DNA of 64,000 nucleotides from a virus, in the IMG/VR virus record IMGVR_UViG_3300008107_000033, positions 1-64,000 of that record; one strand, 5' to 3'. The notes beneath the pieces are model-generated. The model ran no database searches, was not told where the DNA came from, and worked only from the letters and a program-made list of their open reading frames with translations. Below are positions 1-8,123 of this stretch, one piece after another (positions within the stretch are counted from its first letter, which is position 1; each line of letters opens with the position of its first letter). The translations under genes were made by a program, and so were the position numbers.

Positions 1-1
1 G

Positions 2-157
2 ACAGTTCGCATTTTGCAAGGTGCTGACTCTAACGGTTCGGGTGCAGTTGATTTGTGGTCTGGCTCTTGGCAATCATCTACTGCAATTACTTCTATCTAC
101 TGTGGCTTTTCCTCCGCGCAGTATTCTAAATACGCTTTGTACGGGATTAAGGGCTGA
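2..157 (+). CDS. C-terminal part of a small virion-type paralogue (cut by window edge)
   Basis: Only the last 51 codons are present; the frame is open at the left edge and ends with TGA at 155-157. The tail ends in ALYGIKG, matching the ends of the next two proteins (LYGIKAA and LYGIKNT), so this is a third member of a tandem family. Gene spacing is tight, with the next ATG two bases after the stop. The neighbours (fibre, glycosyltransferase) suggest a tail-fibre or receptor-binding accessory role, which is inference. No catalytic motif is visible. Confidence 0.75.
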   Translation, partial: TVRILQGADSNGSGAVDLWSGSWQSSTAITSIYCGFSSAQYSKYALYGIKG

Positions 158-159
158 CG

Positions 160-660
160 ATGACCGCAACCTATGAATCAATCAGGACACAAACATTAGA
201 TACGGCTGTCGCTGATGTGTTCTTCACTAGCATCCCACAAACCTACACAGACTTTGTGTTGGTTATGGTCGGTGGATGCACTATTAATGCTGGTATTGGA
301 TACCGTTTCAATTCAGATAACACAACCAACTACTCTGTAACTTTTCTTGAAGGTAATGGAAGCGCGGCATCATCAAATCGTTACAGCAACCAAACTTTTA
401 TGCGCATTGGCTTTAACCCAACGTGGAGTTCAGGATTATTTGGTACAGCAATTTCTCATATTCAGGATTATACAAATACAACAACCTATAAAACAGTTTT
501 AAGCCGCATTAACGACATGACAAACGGTGCTTTAGGCGCATCTGCTGGTGTATGGCGAAAAACCCCTGAAGCCTTAAGCTCAATCAATATTATGACTTCT
601 AATGGAACAACCTTTTTAGTCGGTTCAACATTCACGCTGTACGGAATCAAGGCTGCATAA
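160..660 (+). CDS. Small virion-type protein, tandem paralogue 2
   Basis: A 166-residue protein rich in Ser, Thr, Asn and aromatic residues, predicted to be mostly beta strand, with no signal peptide or membrane segment. It carries the N-terminal motif SIPQTYTDFVLV near residues 25-36 and the C-terminal motif LYGIKAA; the next protein has SIPQTYTDLVLL and LYGIKNT. The stop overlaps the next ATG by one base (TAATG), so the two are translationally coupled. The sequence style and location beside a long fibre fit a beta-sandwich fibre-tip or adhesin-like virion protein, but I do not recognise a named family. Function is inferred only from context. Confidence 0.75.
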   Translation: MTATYESIRTQTLDTAVADVFFTSIPQTYTDFVLVMVGGCTINAGIGYRFNSDNTTNYSVTFLEGNGSAASSNRYSNQTFMRIGFNPTWSSGLFGTAISHIQDYTNTTTYKTVLSRINDMTNGALGASAGVWRKTPEALSSINIMTSNGTTFLVGSTFTLYGIKAA

Positions 661-1169
661 TGGCTAATACTTATAAACTTATTCAAACAGTTACCGTTGG
701 TGCAGGTGGCGCAGCCAGCATTGAATTTTCTTCAATCCCACAAACCTACACAGACCTAGTGCTTTTGTATTCTGGTCGTTCAACCCGTGCTGCCAGTGGT
801 GATGACCTTTATATTCGTTTTAATGGACTATCCACAAACTTGTCATCAAGGGCTTTGTATGGAACAGGTTCAGCAACGGCATCATTCAGTGATGCTTCTG
901 TTGCTTATGTCGGATATTTTACGGGAGATACGGCAACTGCATCTGTGTTTTCAAATGGTTCAATTTATATTCCAAACTATACGGCTTCTGTCGCAAAAAG
1001 TATTAGTGGTGATGCTGTTAATGAGAATAACGCTACTGGAGCAACACAATTATTTGGTGCTGGATTATGGAATAACACAGCAGCAATCACCCAAATCAAT
1101 ATCTATGCTTTGAATGGCAACTGGAAACAATATTCATCAGCATCCCTATATGGGATAAAGAACACCTAG
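660..1169 (+). CDS. Small virion-type protein, tandem paralogue 3
   Basis: A 169-residue beta-rich, low-charge protein paralogous to the upstream gene: shared SIPQTYTDL-VL block near residues 26-36 and shared LYGIK terminus, with a diverged middle. A 21-base stretch coding for the shared block is identical in the two genes (232-252 and 735-755), while the surrounding DNA differs, which fits duplication followed by diversification or recombination at the block. Start is the ATG overlapping the upstream stop. Probable virion surface or fibre-associated protein by neighbourhood; not assigned to a named family. Confidence 0.75.
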   Translation: MANTYKLIQTVTVGAGGAASIEFSSIPQTYTDLVLLYSGRSTRAASGDDLYIRFNGLSTNLSSRALYGTGSATASFSDASVAYVGYFTGDTATASVFSNGSIYIPNYTASVAKSISGDAVNENNATGATQLFGAGLWNNTAAITQINIYALNGNWKQYSSASLYGIKNT

Positions 1170-1180
1170 GAGATACATAT

Positions 1181-1405
1181 ATGGCAACAAAACTAGTAGT
1201 GGACTGCTCCACAGGAATCACAACCGAAGTAGAACTAACCGCTGAGGAAGTAGCACAACGCGAAGCCGACGCTGCTGCGTGGACTGAAAGACAGGCAGAA
1301 TTTGAAGCTGCTGAAACCGCAAAAGCAAATGCCAAAGCATCTGCATCTGCAAAACTTGAGGCTTTGGGTTTAACAGAAGAAGAAATAATAGCAATGCTAT
1401 CCTGA
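1181..1405 (+). CDS. Small coiled-coil tail-fibre-linked protein
   Basis: A 74-residue acidic, alanine- and glutamate-rich helix: a short N-terminal beta segment (KLVVDCSTGITTEVELT) followed by a long helix with heptad-like Ala/Glu spacing and the ending LEALGLTEEEIIAMLS. Small proteins with this architecture are common next to phage tail-fibre genes, where they are annotated as fibre-assembly or hypothetical proteins. The start is well placed after AGGAG at 1169-1173. Role as a fibre chaperone or trimerisation element is inference from composition and location. Confidence 0.7.
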   Translation: MATKLVVDCSTGITTEVELTAEEVAQREADAAAWTERQAEFEAAETAKANAKASASAKLEALGLTEEEIIAMLS

Positions 1406-1424
1406 ATTCAAGTTTGAATAAGAT

Positions 1425-1453
1425 TTGACAACTAATCATATATAAGCTAATAT
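1425..1453 (+). promoter_or_regulatory. Sigma70-like promoter giving a leaderless transcript
   Basis: A perfect -35 box TTGACA (1425-1430), a 17-base spacer and a near-consensus -10 box TAATAT (448-453 of this kilobase, i.e. 1448-1453). The ATG of the next gene is at 1460, six bases after the -10 box, where transcription would normally start. There is no Shine-Dalgarno sequence, so the glycosyltransferase message is probably leaderless. Confidence 0.7.
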
Positions 1454-1459
1454 TTTTCT

Positions 1460-2266
1460 ATGCCGGTAGAAGAACAACAAATAAATATAACAATTCCCAA
1501 AGAAAAGCTTGAGCAATGGAATATCTTTTTTGCTCTTCCTTGTTATGATTCTCATGTAACAGAGCCTTTTATGATGAGCTTTTTGCAAGCTTGTCTATTC
1601 TTTAAAGAAATAGGATTAAAGTACTCAATTTGTACAATTTCTGATTCTTTAATTAATCGCGCAAGAAATAACCTTGTTGCTAAGTTTATGGGTAATCCTG
1701 AATTTACCCATATGATATTTATTGATGTTGACTTGCAATTTGATAAAGAATCAATATTAAAACTTCTATGGCATGATAAAGATGTAATGACAGCATCTTA
1801 TCCAATTAAAGAGATTAATTGGGACAAAGTAAAAGAAGGTGCTGTTGGCGAGGTTGAAGCAAAGGACCTAATGGAGTATGGCACAAGATATGTTGTTCAT
1901 ATGACTAAACCTGGAGAAAATCAACTGAACATTGACAATGGAGCAATAGAGTGTTATGAGGCTGGTACTGGCTTTATGTTAATTAAGCGTCAAGTATTTG
2001 ATAAGATGTTTAAGAAATATAAGAAATTAAAATACAAAGACGATACTGGTGCGTTAACTGGGGCAGAAATAGACAATTCTTACGCTTTGTTTAATTCATA
2101 TGTAGATGATGATGGAAGATTTTTATCCGAAGATTATGGCTTTTGTAGATATTGGCAAAAGATGGGTGGAAAAATTTGGGTTGACCCAACAATTAACCTG
2201 ACACATTTTGGAAGAATAAAATATTCTGGTAAAATGTTACAGTTTCTTAAAAGAATAACACAATAA
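1460..2266 (+). CDS. GT-A type glycosyltransferase
   Basis: A 268-residue protein with glycosyltransferase A fold features: the N-terminal strand FFALPCYDS (residues 23-31), the helix with SDSLINRARNNLVAKF (61-76) typical of phage glycosyltransferases that fetch a nucleotide sugar, and the metal-binding DxD motif in FIDVDLQFD (DVD at 89-91). A second conserved region near residues 165-175 (EAGTGFMLIKR) resembles the acceptor-side loop of the fold. Such enzymes in phages glycosylate virion proteins or DNA; the fibre gene downstream makes a virion substrate plausible, but this is inference. It has its own consensus promoter and no Shine-Dalgarno. Confidence 0.75.
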   Translation: MPVEEQQINITIPKEKLEQWNIFFALPCYDSHVTEPFMMSFLQACLFFKEIGLKYSICTISDSLINRARNNLVAKFMGNPEFTHMIFIDVDLQFDKESILKLLWHDKDVMTASYPIKEINWDKVKEGAVGEVEAKDLMEYGTRYVVHMTKPGENQLNIDNGAIECYEAGTGFMLIKRQVFDKMFKKYKKLKYKDDTGALTGAEIDNSYALFNSYVDDDGRFLSEDYGFCRYWQKMGGKIWVDPTINLTHFGRIKYSGKMLQFLKRITQ

Positions 2267-2283
2267 AACTGCCATAATCTTAT

Positions 2284-2290
2284 TACTATA
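2284..2290 (+). promoter_or_regulatory. Candidate late-promoter motif TACTATA before the fibre gene
   Basis: TACTATA within ATTACTATAAAAC lies 55 bases upstream of the fibre ATG in an 79-base gap. The same heptamer recurs in gaps before 10430, 15728, 16062 and 19838. No convincing -35 box accompanies it, which suggests a phage-specific -10-like element. The heptamer also occurs inside some coding sequences, so the case rests on its position in gaps. Confidence 0.4.
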
Positions 2291-2332
2291 AAACTAGCTT
2301 TATTTAAGGGATATAAAGCAAAATATTAGTTT
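2291..2332 (+). other. 5' leader hairpin before the fibre gene
   Basis: Nested inverted repeats: outer arms AAACTA (2291-2296) and TAGTTT (2327-2332), inner arms GCTTTAT (2297-2303) and ATAAAGC (2313-2319) around a nine-base loop. It sits just after the TACTATA motif, so it would be at or near the 5' end of the message; a role in message stability is inference. Confidence 0.35.
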
Positions 2333-2345
2333 ATATAGGAGCTCC

Positions 2346-5300
2346 ATGGCCCGTTTAAGAACAGAAACCGCACCAGAAATTACAGTAAATGATGAGTCTG
2401 TCGTTTTTAAGGCAGCTTCTGGAGCAACTGCACCACTGATAGAATTCAAAAACTCTAGTGGTGATGTTGTTGGAAACATAGCAGCAAACGGAGTAATGAA
2501 TGTTGTTTCCGTAAATGCATCAAATGCAGGAACAACTTCTACAGACCTTGCTACAAGAGGTTATGTAGATAATTTATTCGCAGGAGTTAACTGGCACGAT
2601 CCAGTTGCATTGGCCACTATAGCAGCACTCCCAACATGTAATTATAATAATGGAACAGATGGTGTTGGCGCAACTTTAACGGCAACAGCAAATGCTGAAC
2701 TAACTATTGATAGCGGAACTGTTTCAGTTGGCTATTCTATTCTGGTAAAGAACCAGGCAGACGCAAAGCAAAATGGAATTTATTCAGTAACTGCTACTGG
2801 CGCAGTCGATGCAGTGTGGGTTCTCACTAGAAGAGCAGACTCGGATAATAGTCCAGCAGGGGAAGTTCAAGTGGGAGACGCTTGCTTTGTTATTGGTGGA
2901 TCAGTTAATGTTAACACTGGTTTTATTTTAACTGGTACAGCAACTGGGGCTGGTGACTCTATTGTGTTTGGTACGGATAATTTGTCGTACGCACAATTTA
3001 CTGGCACTGGTGCATTTACAGCTGGTGATGGCTTGATGATATCAAATACCTCTGTAAATGTTGTCACTGCAAACTCAAGCAGAATAGTAGTTAATGCCGA
3101 TAGTATTGACTTAGCCAATGTGTCGCAAACAAATACCAACACAGGAGCTAGTACTAATTTTATTAATGAAGTTTCTTTAGATTCTTACGGTAGGGTTACT
3201 GGGGTGCATAAATCAGATGTTTCATTTTCTGGCTATGCAACATTAGCAAATCCAACTTTTACTGGTGCACCATTAGCCCCAACGGCAAACGTTAATACTA
3301 ATAATACTCAGATAGCTACAACCGCTTTTGTCCTTGCACAAATAACCGATGATGCCATCGTTAAAACAGCAGCTAATGCAAAAGGTGATATTTTTACGGC
3401 TACTGCTAATGATACTCCAGCAATATTAACTGTTGGAGGTGATGGATACAGACTTGCTGCAAATTCATCTGCAGAAACTGGACTTTCTTGGGAAGTCTAT
3501 AATTTAGACAGTCTTAGTGATGTAGCAATAAATACTCCTTCATCTGATCATTTTTTGCGCTATAACGGTTCAGCTTGGGTTAACGCAAATGCAAAAGAAA
3601 TTTTAAATCTTACTGATCTATTAGATGTAAATATAACATCAGCATCAACTGATCAATTTCTTAAGTATAACGGTTCAGCTTGGGTTAATGATTTAATTGA
3701 TTTAGGAACTGATACAACTGGAAACTACGTTTCAAACGTATCTAGTGGGACTGGAATTACAGTTACCCACACTCCCGGTGAAGGTTCAAGCGCATCAATA
3801 GCTATTAATACAGCAGTAACAGCTGACTTGACAACTGCTCAAACTTTAGCTAATAAAACATTTACTACTCCAGATATAGGTGTTGCAACCGCAACAAGTG
3901 TTAATAAATTAATCATTACAGCTCCAGAAACGTCCGCTACATTAACACTAGCAAATGGAAGTTCCTTTATAACCTCTGGCGCATTTAACACAACCGTTAC
4001 AGCAACAGCAAATACTTCAGTAACTTTTCCAACAACTGGAACTTTATATGGAACAGCATCTGGAAGTATTACCTCATCTCAAATAGCAACTTCTGTTTCT
4101 GATGAAACAGGAACTGGAAACTTAGTATTTTCTGACTCTCCGGTATTAGTCACTCCAAATATTGGAACTCCATCATTTGGAAACTTAACAAGTGCTACAG
4201 GTCTTCCTATTTCTACTGGTGTATCTGGTTTAGGAACTGGTGTTGCAACTTTCTTAGCAACTCCTTCTTCGGCAAACTTAATTGCAGCACTAACTGATGA
4301 AACTGGTACTGGTCTTGCTGTTTTCAATACAAGTCCTGATATCAATACTTCTATAACAACATCTAGTGCAACCTTCAATCTCATCAATACAAACGTCACT
4401 ACATTGAATTTTGCTGGTTCAGCAACAACTTTAGCTATAGGAAATACATCTGGTAACACTACATTAAATGGAAACGTAGTGGTTGGCGGAAGCTTAACAG
4501 TTAATGGAGCAAACACAATAATCAATGCCAACACTCTAGTCGTTGCAGACAAAAACATTCAAATGGCTAACTTGGAAGTTCAAACAAATACAACTGCAGA
4601 TGGTGGTGGGATCCTGCTTCATGGTGCAACCGATAAGACATTTTATTGGTACGATGCATCAGCAGCATGGACTTCATCAGAGCATTTAGATTTAGCATCT
4701 GGTAAAGTTTATAAGATTAATAATGCAAATGTGCTTACCAGCACAACACTTGGCTCTAGTGTTACCGGTTCTTCATTAACATCATTTGGAACAAGCCCTA
4801 CATTAACAACACCTATTATTTCTTCAGGTGGAGCAACATTTAATGGTTCGACATCTGGAACAGTATTACTAGTCGCAAACGCTATTGCTGGCACTACTAC
4901 AATCACACTTCCAGCGACTACGGGAACTGCAGTTACCACAGGTGACAATGGTACAGTCACAAGCACAATGATTGCTAATTCAACAATTGTCAATAATGAC
5001 ATCAGCGCTTCTGCAGCAATTGAACTATCAAAATTAGCAACAAGTACAGCTGGAAATATCATCGTTTATAATGCCTCGGGTGTTCCAACATCTGTTACAG
5101 AGACTGGTGATGTAACGATCTCTGACACTGGCGTAACAGCTATTGCTTCTGGTGTCATTGTAAACGCTGACATAAGCGCAAATGCTGCGATAGACCAAGG
5201 TAAGATAGCAGATTTAACTTTAAATCAGCAAACTACTAGCTATACTTTAGTCTTAACAGATAAAAATAAAATGGTTGAAATTTCAAATGCTTCTGCCACT

Positions 5301-5516
5301 ACTCTTACGGTTCCATCCAATGCAAACGTAGCTTTCCCAGTGGGCTCAACTTTAACAATTCTTCAGACTGGTTCAGGACAGACTACTCTTACCCCTCAAT
5401 CTGGAGTTACGATTAACGCAACCCCTGGTCTTAAGTTGCGCACACAGTGGTCATCTGCTACAATTATAAAGAGAGCCACAGATACGTGGGTAGCACTAGG
5501 AGATTTGGCGGCATAA
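2346..5516 (+). CDS. Long tail fibre protein
   Basis: A 1,056-residue, Ser/Thr/Ala/Asn-rich, cysteine-poor beta protein with many degenerate repeats typical of trimeric fibres: TLANPTFTGAP and NTQIATTAFV around residues 298-330 (a motif common in phage fibres), two copies of YNGSAWVN (near 402 and 441), LTTAQTLANKTFTTP (near 496), and repeated DETGTGNLVF/DETGTGLAVF blocks. The N-terminal 70 residues (MARLRTETAPEITVND...) look like the attachment end. Shine-Dalgarno AGGAG at 2336-2340. Likely a structural fibre or collar fibre contacting the host. The repeats make exact domain limits uncertain. Confidence 0.85.
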   Translation: MARLRTETAPEITVNDESVVFKAASGATAPLIEFKNSSGDVVGNIAANGVMNVVSVNASNAGTTSTDLATRGYVDNLFAGVNWHDPVALATIAALPTCNYNNGTDGVGATLTATANAELTIDSGTVSVGYSILVKNQADAKQNGIYSVTATGAVDAVWVLTRRADSDNSPAGEVQVGDACFVIGGSVNVNTGFILTGTATGAGDSIVFGTDNLSYAQFTGTGAFTAGDGLMISNTSVNVVTANSSRIVVNADSIDLANVSQTNTNTGASTNFINEVSLDSYGRVTGVHKSDVSFSGYATLANPTFTGAPLAPTANVNTNNTQIATTAFVLAQITDDAIVKTAANAKGDIFTATANDTPAILTVGGDGYRLAANSSAETGLSWEVYNLDSLSDVAINTPSSDHFLRYNGSAWVNANAKEILNLTDLLDVNITSASTDQFLKYNGSAWVNDLIDLGTDTTGNYVSNVSSGTGITVTHTPGEGSSASIAINTAVTADLTTAQTLANKTFTTPDIGVATATSVNKLIITAPETSATLTLANGSSFITSGAFNTTVTATANTSVTFPTTGTLYGTASGSITSSQIATSVSDETGTGNLVFSDSPVLVTPNIGTPSFGNLTSATGLPISTGVSGLGTGVATFLATPSSANLIAALTDETGTGLAVFNTSPDINTSITTSSATFNLINTNVTTLNFAGSATTLAIGNTSGNTTLNGNVVVGGSLTVNGANTIINANTLVVADKNIQMANLEVQTNTTADGGGILLHGATDKTFYWYDASAAWTSSEHLDLASGKVYKINNANVLTSTTLGSSVTGSSLTSFGTSPTLTTPIISSGGATFNGSTSGTVLLVANAIAGTTTITLPATTGTAVTTGDNGTVTSTMIANSTIVNNDISASAAIELSKLATSTAGNIIVYNASGVPTSVTETGDVTISDTGVTAIASGVIVNADISANAAIDQGKIADLTLNQQTTSYTLVLTDKNKMVEISNASATTLTVPSNANVAFPVGSTLTILQTGSGQTTLTPQSGVTINATPGLKLRTQWSSATIIKRATDTWVALGDLAA

Positions 5517-5517
5517 T

Positions 5518-5916
5518 ATGGCAGCAGATAGTGGAAAAAGAGAAAAAAGAAAAGCAGCTAAACCCACAATTGCGGCTGGTACAACACAGGCAACAGCTAA
5601 TACTACAATCACTAATGCTGGGTTTGTTGTTGGCTCTGTAACAACTACGGCTACAACAGATCCAGCATTAAACGCAAACGTTACGCCAGCGGTAACCGAT
5701 ACAGTAGTAACCCCATTGGGAACTGCAATAAATTACACTGTAGGAGCTTTTTCTCCTCCAGCCTTCTTTTCTCCTCCAGCCTTCTTTTCTCCTCCATCTT
5801 TCTTTGCCCCTCCAGCCTTCTTTGCCCCTCCAGGATTTTTTGGCCCTCCAGGATTTTTTGGCCCTCCAGGATTTTTTGGCCCTCCAGGATTTTTTAGACC
5901 ACCATCATTTAAATAA
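5518..5916 (+). CDS. Protein with nine C-terminal Pro-Pro hexapeptide repeats
   Basis: A 132-residue protein: a basic Lys/Arg start (residues 1-20), a Thr/Ala-rich middle, then from residue 79 nine six-residue units (SPPAFF twice, SPPSFF, APPAFF, APPGFF, GPPGFF three times, RPPSFK) running to the stop. No family is recognised. Three units contain Pro-Pro-Gly, the sequence context used by prolyl 4-hydroxylases, and a 2OG-Fe(II) oxygenase of that superfamily ends three bases away on the opposite strand. A fibre-associated or surface role and hydroxylation are inference. The start follows the fibre stop by two bases. Confidence 0.75.
   Translation: MAADSGKREKRKAAKPTIAAGTTQATANTTITNAGFVVGSVTTTATTDPALNANVTPAVTDTVVTPLGTAINYTVGAFSPPAFFSPPAFFSPPSFFAPPAFFAPPGFFGPPGFFGPPGFFGPPGFFRPPSFK
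5752..5913 (+). repeat. 18-bp tandem repeat coding (x)PP(x)FF units
   Basis: Nine in-frame 18-base units. The first group contains TCTCCTCCAGCCTTCTTT copies and the last contains three almost identical copies of GGCCCTCCAGGATTTTTT. Near-identity of the last copies suggests recent expansion. Confidence 0.85.
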
Positions 5917-5918
5917 TT

Positions 5919-6560
5919 CTAAAAAGAATTAACAGCATAAAAAGCTGGAATAACCCATCTAACCCCAGATAAAACCGGGGTTACACCGTGCATATAATTT
6001 ATATCTCCAGGATGAGAAACTGCCATACCAGCTACTGGTTTTATTTTTAGGCCATGTTGTGTATAAAAAAGTTCTCCGCCAATATAATTATCGTTAATAT
6101 AAAATAATGAATTGATATCATAATCATCAAAACCATTTGTTCTTCCATCTTGCAATTGTTTGTCGGCATGGGCGATTTGAAAGTCACCAGGTCTCCAGCA
6201 AACTATTACTGGTTTTCTTTTTTCAACAATACAATTATAATTTTCATTTATTGTTGCAGTCATTTTATCAATATAAAAATCTATTAAATCATAAATACTT
6301 TTGTCTAATCTTTCTATAATATAAGAGCTGCAAGTTCTATTTAACCACACATCTGCACCATATTTTATGGTACCATCTTCATGAGATTCACTCTCTTTTG
6401 AATTATCCCATTCGTCTATTTTATTTACAAAATTCTGTAAAGATAATAGATCAGTTTTATCAATAAAATTGTCTATAATTTTAATATTATCTGTAGAATT
6501 TCCAAATGTTCCAGGTAAAACTTTCCACGGTTTTTCATCTGTTATTTCTTCATTAAACAT
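5919..6560 (-). CDS. 2OG-Fe(II) oxygenase, prolyl-hydroxylase-like
   Basis: The only clear minus-strand gene; 213 residues. It shows the double-stranded beta-helix signature: HAD (H131, D133), then LFYINDNYIGGELFY (152-166), GLKIKPVAGMAVSHPG (170-185), the second iron histidine H191 in YMHGVTPV, and R201 for 2-oxoglutarate binding in GVRWVIPAF. Such enzymes hydroxylate protein or small-molecule substrates using O2 and 2-oxoglutarate. Shine-Dalgarno GGAG precedes the ATG (complement of 6558-6560). It is convergent with the Pro-Pro repeat gene and divergent from the next oxygenase. Substrate unknown. Confidence 0.85.
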   Translation of the reverse strand: MFNEEITDEKPWKVLPGTFGNSTDNIKIIDNFIDKTDLLSLQNFVNKIDEWDNSKESESHEDGTIKYGADVWLNRTCSSYIIERLDKSIYDLIDFYIDKMTATINENYNCIVEKRKPVIVCWRPGDFQIAHADKQLQDGRTNGFDDYDINSLFYINDNYIGGELFYTQHGLKIKPVAGMAVSHPGDINYMHGVTPVLSGVRWVIPAFYAVNSF

Positions 6561-6580
6561 AATTAGCTCTCCGAAAATTG

Positions 6581-6589
6581 TGGTATAAT
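6581..6589 (+). promoter_or_regulatory. Extended -10 promoter for the oxygenase island
   Basis: TGGTATAAT is an exact extended -10 element (TGnTATAAT). The predicted start near 6596 gives a 40-base leader with GGGAGAAAG before the 6637 ATG. No good -35 box, as expected for extended -10 promoters. Confidence 0.6.
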
Positions 6590-6603
6590 AGACTCCGCCT
6601 TAA

Positions 6604-6612
6604 ATTATATCA
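6604..6612 (-). promoter_or_regulatory. Extended -10 promoter for the minus-strand oxygenase
   Basis: The minus strand reads TGATATAAT (TGnTATAAT). The predicted start near 6597 lies almost on top of the start of the plus-strand promoter at 6581-6589, so the two promoters face each other. Confidence 0.55.
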
Positions 6613-6636
6613 CACATCTATGGGAGAAAGATAATT

Positions 6637-7389
6637 ATGAATCCGCAATATGTTTTTGATCCAAGATTAGGAATAATTATATACAGAAATGCTATTAAAA
6701 ACCCAGAAGTTTTAATAGAAAAACTTGAGTCTGGATTAGCAAAATGTGATTATGATATATTTAAATGGGACTTAGGGACAACTGGAGACCTAAATAAAAA
6801 TAGAGATTATAGAAACTGTAGTGATTTTAAAATTCATCCAGATAATACAGTTTGGGAAAATTTTCCAAAAGCATCAGATATTAAAGAGGTATGCGAAGAA
6901 GTAAAATCTCCATTACTTGAATGTCTATATGACTATGAAGTTAGACATGGGATAAAAATGGATTTTATGGAAAGTTTTAATTTTGTTAAATATATTCCTG
7001 GTGAACACTTTTCTGCTCACGCAGATCATGGGTATAGCTATAATTGCACAGTTTCATCTGTAGCTTATTTGAATGATGATTATGACGGTGGAGAACTGGT
7101 TTTTGACATTTTAAAATTGAAGATAAAACCAAAGGTTGGAGATATAATATTATTCCCATCTACATATATCTATGCACATAGTTCTATTCCAGTTATATCT
7201 GGAACAAAATACGCAGTTGTAACAATGTTTGACTACAATGAAAGAACTCATAAGGGATTTCAATATGGGCATAATTTAGATGGATCGCCAGCCGACACTA
7301 ATGCAGGAAGACCACCAAGATTTTATGGTAGAATGCCTGGTCCAATAAGAAGCTTAGATTCAGATTATTTATTTTCAGGAATTAAATGA
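6637..7389 (+). CDS. 2OG-Fe(II) oxygenase with Lys in the 2OG position
   Basis: A 250-residue protein with the core FVKYIPGEHFSAHADHG (iron ligands H128 and D130), SVAYLNDDYDGGELVF (141-156), KIKPKVGDIILFPS (162-175) and H181. The basic residue that binds the 2-oxoglutarate carboxylate is Lys (K191, in SGTKYAVV) instead of the Arg seen in its neighbours; Lys occupies this place in collagen-type prolyl 4-hydroxylases. The last 50 residues (RTHKGFQYGHNLDGSPADTNAGRPP...) are outside the core fold. Good Shine-Dalgarno; the stop overlaps the next gene by four bases. Substrate unknown. Confidence 0.85.
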   Translation: MNPQYVFDPRLGIIIYRNAIKNPEVLIEKLESGLAKCDYDIFKWDLGTTGDLNKNRDYRNCSDFKIHPDNTVWENFPKASDIKEVCEEVKSPLLECLYDYEVRHGIKMDFMESFNFVKYIPGEHFSAHADHGYSYNCTVSSVAYLNDDYDGGELVFDILKLKIKPKVGDIILFPSTYIYAHSSIPVISGTKYAVVTMFDYNERTHKGFQYGHNLDGSPADTNAGRPPRFYGRMPGPIRSLDSDYLFSGIK

Positions 7390-8123
7390 CAAAAGTAATT
7401 CTTTCAAGAACCCACAATAATCCAGTTGAGATAAGACAGTCTCGAGTCAAAAGAGATTGGATGGATAAAACTCATAACAAACATGCATATCATTGCACCC
7501 CAGTTACTACAGCAAATGTTAGTGGATGGGAAATGATCCTTCCTGAAGAATTAGTTGTAATTTGGGATGGAGGACCTAGTCCAGCTAGAATAATTAGCGG
7601 TGGAGTTTACAATGGTTTTCACTTCGCTCATTCAAATATACATGGAATGATATCTATTGCAACTGGTTGGGTGATAAACACAGAAGATGGTTATAGTTTA
7701 TGGACGACTGGTTCTCCAAATTATTATGTTGATGGAGCCTCACCTATGACAGCAAGTATCCCGAGCAGTTGGTGGCCAGATGAAATTCAAACAAATTGGG
7801 TAATTCATAAAATTAATGAACCGGTTATATTCCCTAAGGGAAGTCCATTTTTGTTTTTTAATATTTATCCAACTGACTTACTTCCAAGTGTGGAATTTGA
7901 AGTAGTTAATAGATGGGAAAATAAAGAACTTGAAAAATCAAGAGAAAAATATAATGAATTAAAAACGAAAAACTCACAAGAAAAACCATGGACATGGGTA
8001 AAGGGAATAAAAACTGGTTTAGACGCAGATAATAATAGAATTGGACCAGGGATGAAAAACTTACCAAAGTTAACTCAATTAGATAATACACTAGGAGAAA
8101 ACAATAATGATGAATTATACTGA
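7386..8123 (+). CDS. DUF6065-like protein
   Basis: A 245-residue protein starting in an ATGA overlap with the upstream oxygenase. The sequence has the block AYHCTPVTTANVSGWEMILPEELVV (residues 34-58; only key residues YHC, AN and GWE are needed to see it), then an IWDGG turn and SIATGW, NYYVDG and SSWWPDEIQTNW blocks. This pattern resembles the family of unknown function DUF6065 found in aquatic bacteria and cyanophages next to 2OG oxygenases; the assignment is from memory of the pattern. The C-terminal 60 residues are charged and helical. No catalytic residues can be named. Co-transcription with oxygenases suggests a shared pathway. Confidence 0.65.
   Translation: MTKVILSRTHNNPVEIRQSRVKRDWMDKTHNKHAYHCTPVTTANVSGWEMILPEELVVIWDGGPSPARIISGGVYNGFHFAHSNIHGMISIATGWVINTEDGYSLWTTGSPNYYVDGASPMTASIPSSWWPDEIQTNWVIHKINEPVIFPKGSPFLFFNIYPTDLLPSVEFEVVNRWENKELEKSREKYNELKTKNSQEKPWTWVKGIKTGLDADNNRIGPGMKNLPKLTQLDNTLGENNNDELY

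Noticed and set aside
4079-4558. Minus-strand open frame inside the fibre gene
   Set aside because: It is Val/Pro/Thr-rich and mirrors the codon bias of the fibre gene on the other strand; no RBS or homologous motif was seen.
5752-5913. Collagen triple helix
   Set aside because: The repeat is six residues with Phe-Phe, not Gly-X-Y every third residue, so no triple helix is expected.
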